DNA of 64,000 nucleotides from Chitinophaga sp. YR573. Lineage in GTDB: Bacteria > Bacteroidota > Bacteroidia > Chitinophagales > Chitinophagaceae. Below, piece after piece: positions 36,512 to 45,421 of the stretch; position 1 is the stretch's first letter, and each line of letters opens with the position of its first letter. Location of the stretch: assembly GCF_900110995.1 (NCBI RefSeq), contig NZ_FOJF01000002.1, positions 186,001 through 250,000 on the forward strand, in the 5' to 3' direction. The notes under the pieces are model-generated. The model was given only the letters and a program-made list of their open reading frames with translations. It had not been told where the DNA came from and made no database searches. The translations under genes and the position numbers were made by a program.

Positions 36512-39500
36512 ATGCTAAAAATACCAAAATTTAGTGCTGCATTTTATAAAGCACTATGCCTGCTATTTCTCCTGATTGTCAGCGTAATGACTGCTATGGG
36601 GCAAGATAATGTGCCACCAGGTTTGAACAGGCGTATGAGTATATCTGTGAGTAATAAACCTTTATTACCTGTACTACGCAAGGTTTGCAAGAAGGCCGAT
36701 CTTAATGTGGTAGCTGCAATGACTGTGATTAATGACAAAATGTTATGTAGTATTACCGCACAAAATGGAACAGTGCTGGATATCTTAACTCAGCTTGCAA
36801 AGGATAAAGGCCTTACCTGGATTATTAAAGATGATATGATCATTTTTGCTAAATCATCTGATACTTCTTCCGTTAAAATAGCTATTCAGGATAAAACTAT
36901 TACCATTAAAGGACTTGTAACAGATGAGGCCAATATGCCTCTTCCAGGTGCGTCTGTCCAGATAAATAACACCAGCATAGGTACCGCCTCTGATGAACAT
37001 GGTAACTTTATACTGCATTACGATAAGCAGGCGGCCATCTTAAACATCACCTATACGGGATATAAGAAGCAACAAGTAGTTGTTCCAACAGATAATTATC
37101 TGCATGTTAAACTATCCAGGTCGGATAATATGCTGGATGAGGTTGTTGCGATTGCTTATGGAACTACCTCCAGAAGATTAAGTACTGGCAATGTAACCAG
37201 GATTACAGGAAAGGAGATAATTCGGGTAGGAGGAGCCAATCCAATTGCTGCATTGCAGGGCCAGGTGGCGGGATTGCCTGTTACCGCATCCAGTGGTGTT
37301 GCCGGAACAAGTTACACCATGCAGATTCAGGGAAGGAGTTCTATAGATAATGGTTCTGAGCCTTTATTTATTGTTGATGGCATTCCTATTATTACTCCGG
37401 GTAAAAAGTTGAATATACTTTCTTCTGTCGCTTCTCAGAATATAGGGGATGGGGGTATTAGCTTTTTTAATAATCTGAATCCTGCCGATATTGAAAGTAT
37501 CGATATTCTGAAAGGCGCTGATGCTACGGCTATTTATGGTAGTCGTGGTGCAAATGGAGTAATATTAATTACTACCAAACGGGGGAAGCCAGGAAAAACG
37601 ATATATAATATAGATGTCTCCAAAGGTATTAAAACAGTGGCCCATATGCTTCCATTGCTTTCTACCCCGCAATATCTGGGAATGAGAAATGAGGCATTCT
37701 TCAATGATGGAATGAGTCCAGACTCTGTTCCGGGTGATGTAAACTATGCACCAGACCTCAAACTTTGGGATCAGCACAGGGATGTTAACTGGCAGAAATA
37801 TTTAATAGGTGGAACTGCTCAGACTACAGATGCTAATGCCTCTGTTTCTGGTGGAGATAACAGTACCCAGTTTCTTGCAAGTGCAGGGTATCACCACGAA
37901 ACATCTGTATTTCCTTCAGACATGGGTTATAACAGGGGAACATTCAATTTTAATTTGAATCATAAATCTCCTGATTCCAGATTCTCCCTGGATTTTAATA
38001 CTAAATATTCCAGGGATGATAACAATTTGTACAATGCAGAATTCAGCAATTTCCTTTTGCCTCCTAATGCTCCTGTTTTATATGATCAGGCAGGCAAGTT
38101 GAACTGGCAGGAAAATGGAGGTACTTTTAATAATCCTGCTGCTGATCTGCTGAAAACATATGAGATCAAAACGGATAGCTGGTTAGTTAGTCTTAATCCT
38201 GGTTATAAAATAATGAATGGACTCTTCTTCCATACCAATTTTGGTTATAACGGATTAAGAACACATGAGCATTCCCAGATACCTATAGCATCACAAAACC
38301 CTTTCACAAACTCTCTGATAACAGGTACTGCTAACTTTGCAGCCAGTACATTTAATAACTACATTATAGAGCCTCAGCTGGACTATTCGGGTGTAGCATT
38401 AAAAGGGAAAATATCGGTCTTATTAGGTGGTTCCTGGCAATCTAATAGTCTCTCCCGCACAAATGTATCCGGACAAGGGTATACCAGCGATCTGGCATTA
38501 AATTCATTAGCTGGTGCCTATGATACCGTATATCAGCCCAATGAACGTTATTATTACAGGTATGCTGCCATATTTGGACGCTTCAATTATAATTACAACG
38601 ACAGGTACATTGCAAATATATCTGTAAGAAGAGATGGATCAAGCCGTTTTGGGCCAAAGAAACCGTATGCGACTTTCGGATCTCTTGGCGTTGCATGGAT
38701 TTTTACAAATGAAGATTTTGCAAAAGACTTACTCCCTTTCCTGAGTTTTGGTAAACTGCGTGGCAGTTATGGGGTAACGGGTAATGACCAGATAGGGGAT
38801 TATAAATATCTTGATCTGTGGTCTTCTGTAGGCCCTCCTTATCAGGGCGTAACTACTTCTCAACCCACATCGCTTTTAAATCCAACTTTTTCCTGGGAAA
38901 GGAATAAAAAGCTGGAAGCGGCTTTTGAATTAAGAACGTTGCATGACCGGTTATTTTTTTCCATCTCTTATTACAGGAACCGGAGTGATAATCAATTACT
39001 GGAATTTAAATTACCTTCTCAGACCGGTTTCATGACTATTACCAGAAATCTGCCGGCAGTTATACGAAATACAGGACTGGAGTTGACCGCAATCATGGAT
39101 GTGATTAAACGTGCTGATTTTAACTGGACAATAAACGCGAATTTAACCGTGCCATCCAATAAACTGGTGAGCTATCCGGGGATAGAGAATTCATCTTATA
39201 ATTCAAACTATGCGGTAGGGTATTCTGTAAATGTTATTAAAGGATATCAGTCAACAGGCGTAGAGAAGAATACAGGGTTATATACATTTAAAGATGTAGA
39301 TAAGGATGATCAATTAACAGCCGGGGATTACCAGATTTTAGGAAACCTGGACCCTAAATATTATGGAGGAGTAAACAGTTCAATCGGTTTTCATCAATTT
39401 CAACTGGATATTTTGTTCGAATTTAAAAAACAAACGGTACTAAGTTATTACTACTCTGCCTTTATCACTCCTCAGGTGCCAGGTTTTGCTTTCAATCAGC

Positions 39501-39844
39501 CTACATTAGTGCTTGACCGCTGGCAAAAATCCGGGGATATTACCAATGTCCAGAAATTTACGACCATCACCTCCAGTCAGGCATATGCGTTAAAAGAGAA
39601 TATAGCTTTTTCTGACGTTGCATATACCAGTGGGGCATATCTGAAAATCAGAAGTGTTTCTTTTTCTTATACGATAAAAGAGGATTTAGCAAAAAAATTA
39701 AAGCTGAAAAATCTGCATGTTTATTTACAGGGGCAAAACCTGTTTACCTTTACCGGTTATAAAGGATTTGATCCCGAAACGCCTTATTACTTTTCGCTTC
39801 CTCCGCTTAGAACAATAAGGGCAGGCTTGCAGATAGGCTTGTAA
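36512..39844 (+). CDS. SusC/RagA TonB-dependent outer-membrane transporter with STN domain (locus 2)
   Basis: The 1110-residue protein has a signal sequence, an STN domain (LLPVLRKVCKKADLNVVAAM near 48), a carboxypeptidase-like domain (GLVTDEANMPLPGASVQIN near 134) and a TonB plug (LFIVDGIPIITPG, ILKGADATAIYGSRGANG). A long barrel follows, ending IRAGLQIGL. It is clearly related to the locus 1 SusC; both share GSYGVTGNDQIG and RDGSSRFGP. The STN domain and divergent FecR/ECF pair imply transport-coupled induction. Substrate unknown: no degradative enzyme follows SusD. Confidence 0.93.
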   Translation: MLKIPKFSAAFYKALCLLFLLIVSVMTAMGQDNVPPGLNRRMSISVSNKPLLPVLRKVCKKADLNVVAAMTVINDKMLCSITAQNGTVLDILTQLAKDKGLTWIIKDDMIIFAKSSDTSSVKIAIQDKTITIKGLVTDEANMPLPGASVQINNTSIGTASDEHGNFILHYDKQAAILNITYTGYKKQQVVVPTDNYLHVKLSRSDNMLDEVVAIAYGTTSRRLSTGNVTRITGKEIIRVGGANPIAALQGQVAGLPVTASSGVAGTSYTMQIQGRSSIDNGSEPLFIVDGIPIITPGKKLNILSSVASQNIGDGGISFFNNLNPADIESIDILKGADATAIYGSRGANGVILITTKRGKPGKTIYNIDVSKGIKTVAHMLPLLSTPQYLGMRNEAFFNDGMSPDSVPGDVNYAPDLKLWDQHRDVNWQKYLIGGTAQTTDANASVSGGDNSTQFLASAGYHHETSVFPSDMGYNRGTFNFNLNHKSPDSRFSLDFNTKYSRDDNNLYNAEFSNFLLPPNAPVLYDQAGKLNWQENGGTFNNPAADLLKTYEIKTDSWLVSLNPGYKIMNGLFFHTNFGYNGLRTHEHSQIPIASQNPFTNSLITGTANFAASTFNNYIIEPQLDYSGVALKGKISVLLGGSWQSNSLSRTNVSGQGYTSDLALNSLAGAYDTVYQPNERYYYRYAAIFGRFNYNYNDRYIANISVRRDGSSRFGPKKPYATFGSLGVAWIFTNEDFAKDLLPFLSFGKLRGSYGVTGNDQIGDYKYLDLWSSVGPPYQGVTTSQPTSLLNPTFSWERNKKLEAAFELRTLHDRLFFSISYYRNRSDNQLLEFKLPSQTGFMTITRNLPAVIRNTGLELTAIMDVIKRADFNWTINANLTVPSNKLVSYPGIENSSYNSNYAVGYSVNVIKGYQSTGVEKNTGLYTFKDVDKDDQLTAGDYQILGNLDPKYYGGVNSSIGFHQFQLDILFEFKKQTVLSYYYSAFITPQVPGFAFNQPTLVLDRWQKSGDITNVQKFTTITSSQAYALKENIAFSDVAYTSGAYLKIRSVSFSYTIKEDLAKKLKLKNLHVYLQGQNLFTFTGYKGFDPETPYYFSLPPLRTIRAGLQIGL

Positions 39845-39881
39845 AATATGATTACCTGGAGACAATAACAAAGTTAGAGTT

Positions 39882-41267
39882 ATGAATTACCGGATTAACT
39901 ATATTTTCTGTATTCTTTTGACTGTGGTTTCGGGGTGTAAGAAACTGATAGATGTACCGGGGCCGGGAACCCAGACAGAAAGCTCAGATGTTTTCAAAAC
40001 TGATGCATCCTCTACGGCTGCGGTAACGGGTATTTACTCAAGAGCTATACCCTTCTCTGTTAGTTTTTTAAACGGGGGAGTTACCATTTATGCAGGTTTA
40101 TCTGCTGATGAACTTATTCAGAATGAAACCAATATTACTATTCAGGAATTCTTTACCAATTCACTGCAACCCTCTAATCAGCTTTTAAGAAAAGATTTAT
40201 GGGTAAGGGCTTATAGTCTCATTTATGATATTAATGCCTGTATAGAAGGTCTTAGCAGTAGTAAAACACTGACAGCGTCAATCAGGGACCAATTACTTGG
40301 AGAATCTTACTTTTTAAGAGCATTCGTATACTTTAATATGGTTAATCTTTTTGGAGATGTTCCATTAGTGGTTACGACTGATTATGCTACAAATACAACT
40401 TTGCCAAGAACGAATGCAACGATTGTAAAGGCGAAGATAAAAGCAGACCTTACCAATGCCGCAGATTTGCTTATTCCTGCTTATCCTACACCTAACAGAG
40501 CGAGAATAAATAAATGGGCAGCAATGGCTTTACTGGCAAGGGTTAATTTGTATGATAATAACTGGCAAGAGGCTGAATCTGCAGCAAGTATGGTCATTAA
40601 TTCCGGTACATACTCACTGGAAAAAGATCTGAACAAGGTTTTTCTCTTCACCAGTAACGAGAGCATTTTTCAAATGATGCCTGTAGCAAAAGGTTATAAT
40701 ACTACAGAAGGAAGCCAGTTTGTTCCGGCGGGCACCTCTTCCATACCTGCTTATTCCTTTAGTACATTTCTGTTAAGTGAATTTGCATCTGGTGATAAAC
40801 GCTTTACTAACTGGGTAGGAAGCAGGTCAATTGGTGGCACATTATATACTTTCCCTTATAAGTATAAAGCAAGGCCCGACTTTTCAGCTTCTTTTGTTCT
40901 CAAAGAGTATTATGTAGTACTCAGGCTTGCAGAGCAATATTTAATCAGGGCGGAGGCCAGGGCTAATCTGGGAGATCTGCCTGGCGCTATTCAGGATATA
41001 GATACTATACGTTCCAGGGCAGGACTGCCATTTATTGCCTCATCCATTAATAAGACAGATTTGCTGGTTGCTATTCAGAAGGAACGTCAGACGGAATTAT
41101 TTACAGAATGGGGACATCGCTGGTTTGATCTGAAGAGGACCAAACAGGCTGATCTTATTTTAAAAAGCAGGAAGCTGGGATGGAATGCTACAGATACATT
41201 ATATCCTATTCCGGCAGCCGAACGTTTATTGAATCCGGCCCTTACACAAAATAACGGGTATAATTAA
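39882..41267 (+). CDS. SusD/RagB family outer-membrane lipoprotein (locus 2)
   Basis: The 461-residue protein has a lipoprotein signal ending TVVSGCKK (Cys 19). Family motifs include DASSTAAVTGIYSRA near 45, FLRAFVYFNMVNLFGDVPLV near 147, LLARVNLYDNNWQEAES near 215 and AEQYLIRAEARANLGD near 348, then KERQTELFTEWGHRWFDLKR near 405. It pairs with the SusC 37 bases upstream as surface ligand-binding lid. The operon ends here at a hairpin shared with the converging peptide/MauE/kinase operon. Confidence 0.92.
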   Translation: MNYRINYIFCILLTVVSGCKKLIDVPGPGTQTESSDVFKTDASSTAAVTGIYSRAIPFSVSFLNGGVTIYAGLSADELIQNETNITIQEFFTNSLQPSNQLLRKDLWVRAYSLIYDINACIEGLSSSKTLTASIRDQLLGESYFLRAFVYFNMVNLFGDVPLVVTTDYATNTTLPRTNATIVKAKIKADLTNAADLLIPAYPTPNRARINKWAAMALLARVNLYDNNWQEAESAASMVINSGTYSLEKDLNKVFLFTSNESIFQMMPVAKGYNTTEGSQFVPAGTSSIPAYSFSTFLLSEFASGDKRFTNWVGSRSIGGTLYTFPYKYKARPDFSASFVLKEYYVVLRLAEQYLIRAEARANLGDLPGAIQDIDTIRSRAGLPFIASSINKTDLLVAIQKERQTELFTEWGHRWFDLKRTKQADLILKSRKLGWNATDTLYPIPAAERLLNPALTQNNGYN

Positions 41268-41275
41268 CAACAAAG

Positions 41276-41298
41276 AAGAGCATACAAAGTATGCCCTT
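41276..41298. terminator. Shared terminator between SusD and the peptide operon
   Basis: A stem AAGAGCATAC with GTATGCCCTT (one mismatch, 3-base loop) sits between the converging stops at 41267 and 41317. The minus-strand exit is T-rich. Confidence 0.55.
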
Positions 41299-41316
41299 CC
41301 CGTTAACCCCAATAAA

Positions 41317-41550
41317 TTACTGAAGCATTTTAGCAATTAAAGACGGAGAGTCTGATGCTCTTAAGCAGAATACGTCATTACCTGGGCATCCGGCTTCAGC
41401 TTCTGCTGTTGAACCAATCAACTGAGTTACACCATTGATGTCTTTCCAGATGTGTACTGCTGCAGTTTTTGGGGTTGGTTTAGAGGCATATGCTCCACCA
41501 ATACCAATAAGAGCAGCCATCGCTGCAAATGCGAATTTCATTTTTGTCAT
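41317..41550 (-). CDS. Short secreted DUF6520-like peptide with two cysteines
   Basis: The 77-residue product has a signal segment (MKFAFAAMAALIGIGGAYAS) and a mature part of about 54 residues. The mature part includes VHIWKDINGVTQLIG and a closely spaced cysteine pair, C55 and C62, in GCPGNDVFCLRAS, then a Ser-rich end. Size, signal and paired cysteines resemble the DUF6520 family of small Bacteroidota proteins. It is the last gene of an operon with a MauE/DoxX-like membrane protein (65 bases upstream) and a lyase-kinase. It could be the protein that these partners modify or fold; this is inference. Confidence 0.72.
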   Translation of the reverse strand: MTKMKFAFAAMAALIGIGGAYASKPTPKTAAVHIWKDINGVTQLIGSTAEAEAGCPGNDVFCLRASDSPSLIAKMLQ

Positions 41551-41615
41551 GACTTAAATTTTGAAGTTACTAATAATAGGTCCCCACCTTGTTGTAGTTC
41601 CAGGCTATTGGGTTT

Positions 41616-42044
41616 TTATTCAGTGCTATATCTGTTTTTCCTTATTAAGAAGATTGCGAGTACTCCTGCAAATACGAAGAATAGATTAAAGAAGAGGTGT
41701 TGTGTCCAGCTTAGGTCTGCTATGGCCCCTCCACATGCGCAAGGGATTTTTCCGAAAAGATTTAGTTCGATCAAAATGATATATCCCGTAAATAAAATCA
41801 TCATAGCTGTAGCAATTTTTAGTGCCAGCACACGGGTTTTATCCAACATCATCATAAGAGATACAATAATTTCTGAAGAAGGGATACCCCAGACCAGTAA
41901 AGGGGTATATTTATCATTGAAGGGCTGCTTATTCATCTGAGAAACGAATACATTAAACATCATCCACTTACTGGCAGCAGCGTACGTAAACATTGCAATG
42001 AACAGAAAAGAAACTGTGTTAATAATTAATCCTCTTTTTTTCAT
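41616..42044 (-). CDS. MauE/DoxX-like redox-associated membrane protein
   Basis: The 142-residue protein has four hydrophobic segments and the MauE-type sequence KIPCACGG with C102 and C104 before the last helix. MauE and DoxX relatives are inner-membrane proteins linked to thiol-disulphide chemistry, for example in maturation of cysteine-rich periplasmic proteins. It lies 12 bases after the kinase gene and 65 bases before the two-cysteine peptide gene. A role in oxidising or isomerising the peptide's cysteines is a reasonable inference. Confidence 0.8.
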   Translation of the reverse strand: MKKRGLIINTVSFLFIAMFTYAAASKWMMFNVFVSQMNKQPFNDKYTPLLVWGIPSSEIIVSLMMMLDKTRVLALKIATAMMILFTGYIILIELNLFGKIPCACGGAIADLSWTQHLFFNLFFVFAGVLAIFLIRKNRYSTE

Positions 42045-42056
42045 GGTATTTATTTA

Positions 42057-43349
42057 TTAGACCTTAATGAAATCATCTGCTTTCAATGCATTTATAATTG
42101 CAGGTAATGACAGTCTGTTCTCTGCTACCGGGTCTAAACACGAGACAATTGTCTCCAAAATATTTTTTTCCAGATTCAGATTGACCAACGCATTATAAAT
42201 GTTACCAGAAAATTCAAGGCTATTTTGAGGATTCAAAATCATAAAAGCAAGTAATGCTCCTAATGAATAAATATCTTCAGCCGGAGAGGGAGTCAGGCTT
42301 ATTTTTTGTTCAGGTGATACAAATCCTGCAGTGCCGAAACCAAAGGCAGGATTAGGTATGCCGGCTGGCATATAGTATGCCAGCTCGAAATCAATAATGT
42401 ATACTTTTTGATCTTTGACAATGAAATTATTAATCTGAATATCTCTGTGTAAATAACCTATTTGATGAAGGTTTTTTATAATTTCTGTGATCTGTAAAAA
42501 ATAATCCAGTAACTCATTCCTGTTTTTAGCAGGCAGATTTTTCCAGTTCAGATCTCCATGTATGGAGATGATTTTCTGTAAGAGATTTTCCCCTTCTATA
42601 TATTCTATGATCAGATAATGATCTCTTCCTTTTCTGCAAAAATCCAGTACACGTGGTGTAGGTATTTTGTCCTGTAAGGCCTCCAGTACGGTCTTTTGCC
42701 ATTGCAGTTTATGAAAGGACTGTCGTTTGAATTTGTCTGTAAATGATCCTGCGCGTGCCTGTTTGATAATGCAGGGTGTGAATGAGAAACCTTTCAGACT
42801 TACACCTAAGTTGATATCACCCTTAGGACTAAACTTTAATAACCGGATAGGAACATAATAACTCCCTATTATCCCCTTTCTTTTTTTAAGACGATAAATC
42901 TTAGGTATTTTAAACGGGACGTTTTCAGCAATGTATAATACTTTTCCTATTCTTGTGCAATTATCTATTATGATGCCTTCACATTCTGTAGTTACAAGTT
43001 CCAGTTCTTCTACGAGTAATGCCGCCTGTTTATCTGAAGAAGGATAAATCATAAAGACTTTTCCGGCATCACTTGTACCGAATGCAAGTCCATTACTTAA
43101 ATCGATGAGATGACTATTTTGTAATAATCTGAATGGTACATTATATGCCTGCAACAGGGGTGCTACATTGTGAATTAATTTCTCTGCATCCTGCGATAGC
43201 ACAGAGATATAGAGGATTCTGCTATTGGCAGAATCGAAATTGCCTATTTCCAGCCATGGATCATTTGTACGGTACGAGATACCGAATTTTAATAAAAATT
43301 TTCCATAGTTGGGTATTTCAGTGGTACAATGAGGATCCCCGTTGTTCAT
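42057..43349 (-). CDS. LanKC-like lyase-kinase protein lacking the cyclase domain
   Basis: The 430-residue protein resembles the first two domains of class III lanthionine synthetases (LanKC). Residues about 30-150 match the N-terminal lyase-type domain: WLEIGNFDSANSRILYISV, then the GKVFMIYPSSDKQAALLVEEL core. Residues about 165-425 are a Ser/Thr-type kinase: the active-site Lys is K196 in CIIKQAR, the acidic contact is in YLIIEYIEGENL, the catalytic loop is HRDIQINN (301-308), and the metal motif is IIDFE (DFE rather than DFG, as usual in LanKC), followed by TAGFVSPEQ and DIYSLG. The protein stops right after the kinase, so the C-terminal LanC-like cyclase is absent. In class III enzymes the kinase phosphorylates Ser/Thr of a precursor and the lyase eliminates phosphate. 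The substrate is unknown; the peptide gene at the operon end is a candidate. A degenerate signalling kinase is the alternative. Confidence 0.72.
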   Translation of the reverse strand: MNNGDPHCTTEIPNYGKFLLKFGISYRTNDPWLEIGNFDSANSRILYISVLSQDAEKLIHNVAPLLQAYNVPFRLLQNSHLIDLSNGLAFGTSDAGKVFMIYPSSDKQAALLVEELELVTTECEGIIIDNCTRIGKVLYIAENVPFKIPKIYRLKKRKGIIGSYYVPIRLLKFSPKGDINLGVSLKGFSFTPCIIKQARAGSFTDKFKRQSFHKLQWQKTVLEALQDKIPTPRVLDFCRKGRDHYLIIEYIEGENLLQKIISIHGDLNWKNLPAKNRNELLDYFLQITEIIKNLHQIGYLHRDIQINNFIVKDQKVYIIDFELAYYMPAGIPNPAFGFGTAGFVSPEQKISLTPSPAEDIYSLGALLAFMILNPQNSLEFSGNIYNALVNLNLEKNILETIVSCLDPVAENRLSLPAIINALKADDFIKV

Positions 43350-43718
43350 ATTTAAAATGAATTTCGCAGACTATATCATAAGTATTAAATCGATTGTGTA
43401 TTTCCCCTGTTTACGTTTGTTTAACCAATGCAGCTGTTTGCATAATAAATGATGTGTTTAATGAGACTATTTAAACACTTGCCCTCTCATAACATACAGT
43501 CTTGCTTCAACGAACATACGGATTTTATAACAAGACAAGTTCAAAAATGTTCATAATAATTTAATTCAAAATTTTACGACTGATCGTAACCGTGTCATAA
43601 ATATACGAAATGAAGTAAAAATGGTTTCCTGTATATCACTGATTTGTAATTAATTGTTGGATGGCACAGGCTTTGACATCACCGGATGAAATTTTAATAA
43701 CCATTATTCAATTATCTT
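43350..43718. other. Divergent intergenic region, AT-rich
   Basis: These 369 bases separate the divergent kinase operon and GH71/99-like operon. No credible frame or strong terminator is seen. Both promoters must lie here, but I cannot assign a convincing TTTG/TAnnTTTG pair. Confidence 0.45.
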
Positions 43719-45410
43719 ATGAGAAAAATCCATTTACTGTATTCAGTACTAGTACTCGCATTGTTTAGTTGTACCAGAAACGACTCCTCTTTTGAAAAAC
43801 CAGCTCAGTTAGCCGTTACTCCATCAATTTCTCCCGAAGGAGATGTAGTAGGAAAGGTGACAGTTGGTTACCAGGGTTGGTTTACAGCGCCGGGCGATGG
43901 ATCGGCTGTTAATGACTGGACACATCAGAATCTCGACATGTGGCCTGATATGCGGGAATATACTACCACTTACCAGACCAGCGCTGGTAATCTGGGAAAT
44001 GGGCAACCCGCTAAAATGTTCTCCTCTTATGATCAGTCAACAGTTAATCTGCACTTCCAATGGATGCAGCAGAATGGTATTGATGCGGCGGCATTACAAC
44101 GTTTCAGCGGGGAACTGAGTGATCCCAGGTTTAAATCCATGAGGGATGGAATGGCCCTGAAAGTGATGAGTGCAGCAGAGGCTACCGGAAGAAAGTTTTA
44201 TATCATGTATGATATATCCGGGCATCAGGCTATGCAGTCTGTTTTAAAAACTGACTGGGTTAATACTATTCAGGGTACACTCAAATTGTTATCATCCCCT
44301 GCTTATGCGAAGCAAAACGGAAAACCTGTGGTTTGCATATTCGGCATGGGATATAAAGGCGCTCCGGCTCAGGGGCCTGGTGATTCTGTTGCCTGCCTGG
44401 ATGTAGTGAACTGGTTCAAGAGCCAGGGATGTTATGTGATTGGTAGTGTTCCTATGGACTGGCGTACACCTAACGCATTTTCCAGAGATAATTTTTCCAC
44501 TGTTTACAGTTCGTTTAATATGTTAGCCCCATGGGCGGTTGCGGCTCAGGTTGTTGCTTCTTATCAGCCATGGATACAGGGCGATTATGATTATTGTACA
44601 GCGCATGGTATGGACTATCAGCCAATCGCTTACCCCGGATTTTCTTTCCATAATTCTCAGGCAGAAAGTGCTTTAAATCTGATCCCCCGGAATCATGGTG
44701 ATTTCCTGTGGGCGCAGGTGGCCGTGATGAAGACAGTAGGGGTGAAGAGTTTGTACATAGCTATGTTTGACGAGATGAATGAAGGCACTGCCATATTCAA
44801 AGTGGCAGAGAATGCTTCTCAGGCTCCTACTGATAAATCGTACGTGAATCTTGATCAGGACGGGGTAGCTGTTTCATCTGATTTTTACCTGCGCCTGGTG
44901 AATGATGCGGGTAGAATGATCAAAGGTTTGATCCCCTATCAGGCTACTCATCCCACTCAACATGTAATAGGAGGGGCAGGTCCTCTGGCAGATGGCACCT
45001 ATAAAATCATTAACCGGAATAGCGGAATGGCGCTTGACGTAGTGGCTCAGCTGACTACCAACGGTAGCGCTATTCAGCAATGGGGCTATAATGGAGGCAG
45101 TAACCAGCGCTGGGTATTAACCAGTTTGGGTGGTGATCATTACAAAATTACCGGTGTACAAAGCGGACGTTCGTTGCATGTAAAAGGAGATGATCTTACA
45201 GATGGTGCCAGGATCGAGTTGTATGATTATACCGGCAGTGCAAGTGAGCAATGGATTATCACTCCTACAGCCGGTGGTTACTATTTTATCCAGGGTGTAC
45301 AAAGTGGAAAGGTAATTAATGTGCCAAGGCAGTCAACTGAAGCTGGTACATTAATAGAGCAATGGACTAATGATGGTGGTGCTAATCAGCAGTGGTCAAT
45401 TAATCAATAA
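43719..45410 (+). CDS. GH71/99-like lipoprotein with ricin-type lectin domain
   Basis: The 563-residue protein has a lipoprotein signal (LVLALFSC, Cys 18). Residues about 40-410 resemble GH71/GH99-like enzymes: VGYQGWFTAPGDGSAVNDW near 48, LDMWPDMREY near 71, VNLHFQWMQQNGIDAAALQ near 109 and SLYIAMFDEMNEGTAIFK near 345 (likely acidic residues in FDEMNE). The closing roughly 140 residues (YKIINRNSGMALDV, VQSGRSLHVKGDD, EQWIITPTAGGYY) form a beta-trefoil ricin-type carbohydrate-binding domain with QxW-like repeats. The substrate may be a mannan or alpha-glucan, but this is uncertain. It shares an operon with a SGNH esterase, 11 bases downstream, that carries a similar lectin tail. Confidence 0.75.
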   Translation: MRKIHLLYSVLVLALFSCTRNDSSFEKPAQLAVTPSISPEGDVVGKVTVGYQGWFTAPGDGSAVNDWTHQNLDMWPDMREYTTTYQTSAGNLGNGQPAKMFSSYDQSTVNLHFQWMQQNGIDAAALQRFSGELSDPRFKSMRDGMALKVMSAAEATGRKFYIMYDISGHQAMQSVLKTDWVNTIQGTLKLLSSPAYAKQNGKPVVCIFGMGYKGAPAQGPGDSVACLDVVNWFKSQGCYVIGSVPMDWRTPNAFSRDNFSTVYSSFNMLAPWAVAAQVVASYQPWIQGDYDYCTAHGMDYQPIAYPGFSFHNSQAESALNLIPRNHGDFLWAQVAVMKTVGVKSLYIAMFDEMNEGTAIFKVAENASQAPTDKSYVNLDQDGVAVSSDFYLRLVNDAGRMIKGLIPYQATHPTQHVIGGAGPLADGTYKIINRNSGMALDVVAQLTTNGSAIQQWGYNGGSNQRWVLTSLGGDHYKITGVQSGRSLHVKGDDLTDGARIELYDYTGSASEQWIITPTAGGYYFIQGVQSGKVINVPRQSTEAGTLIEQWTNDGGANQQWSINQ

Positions 45411-45421
45411 AACGGAATGAA

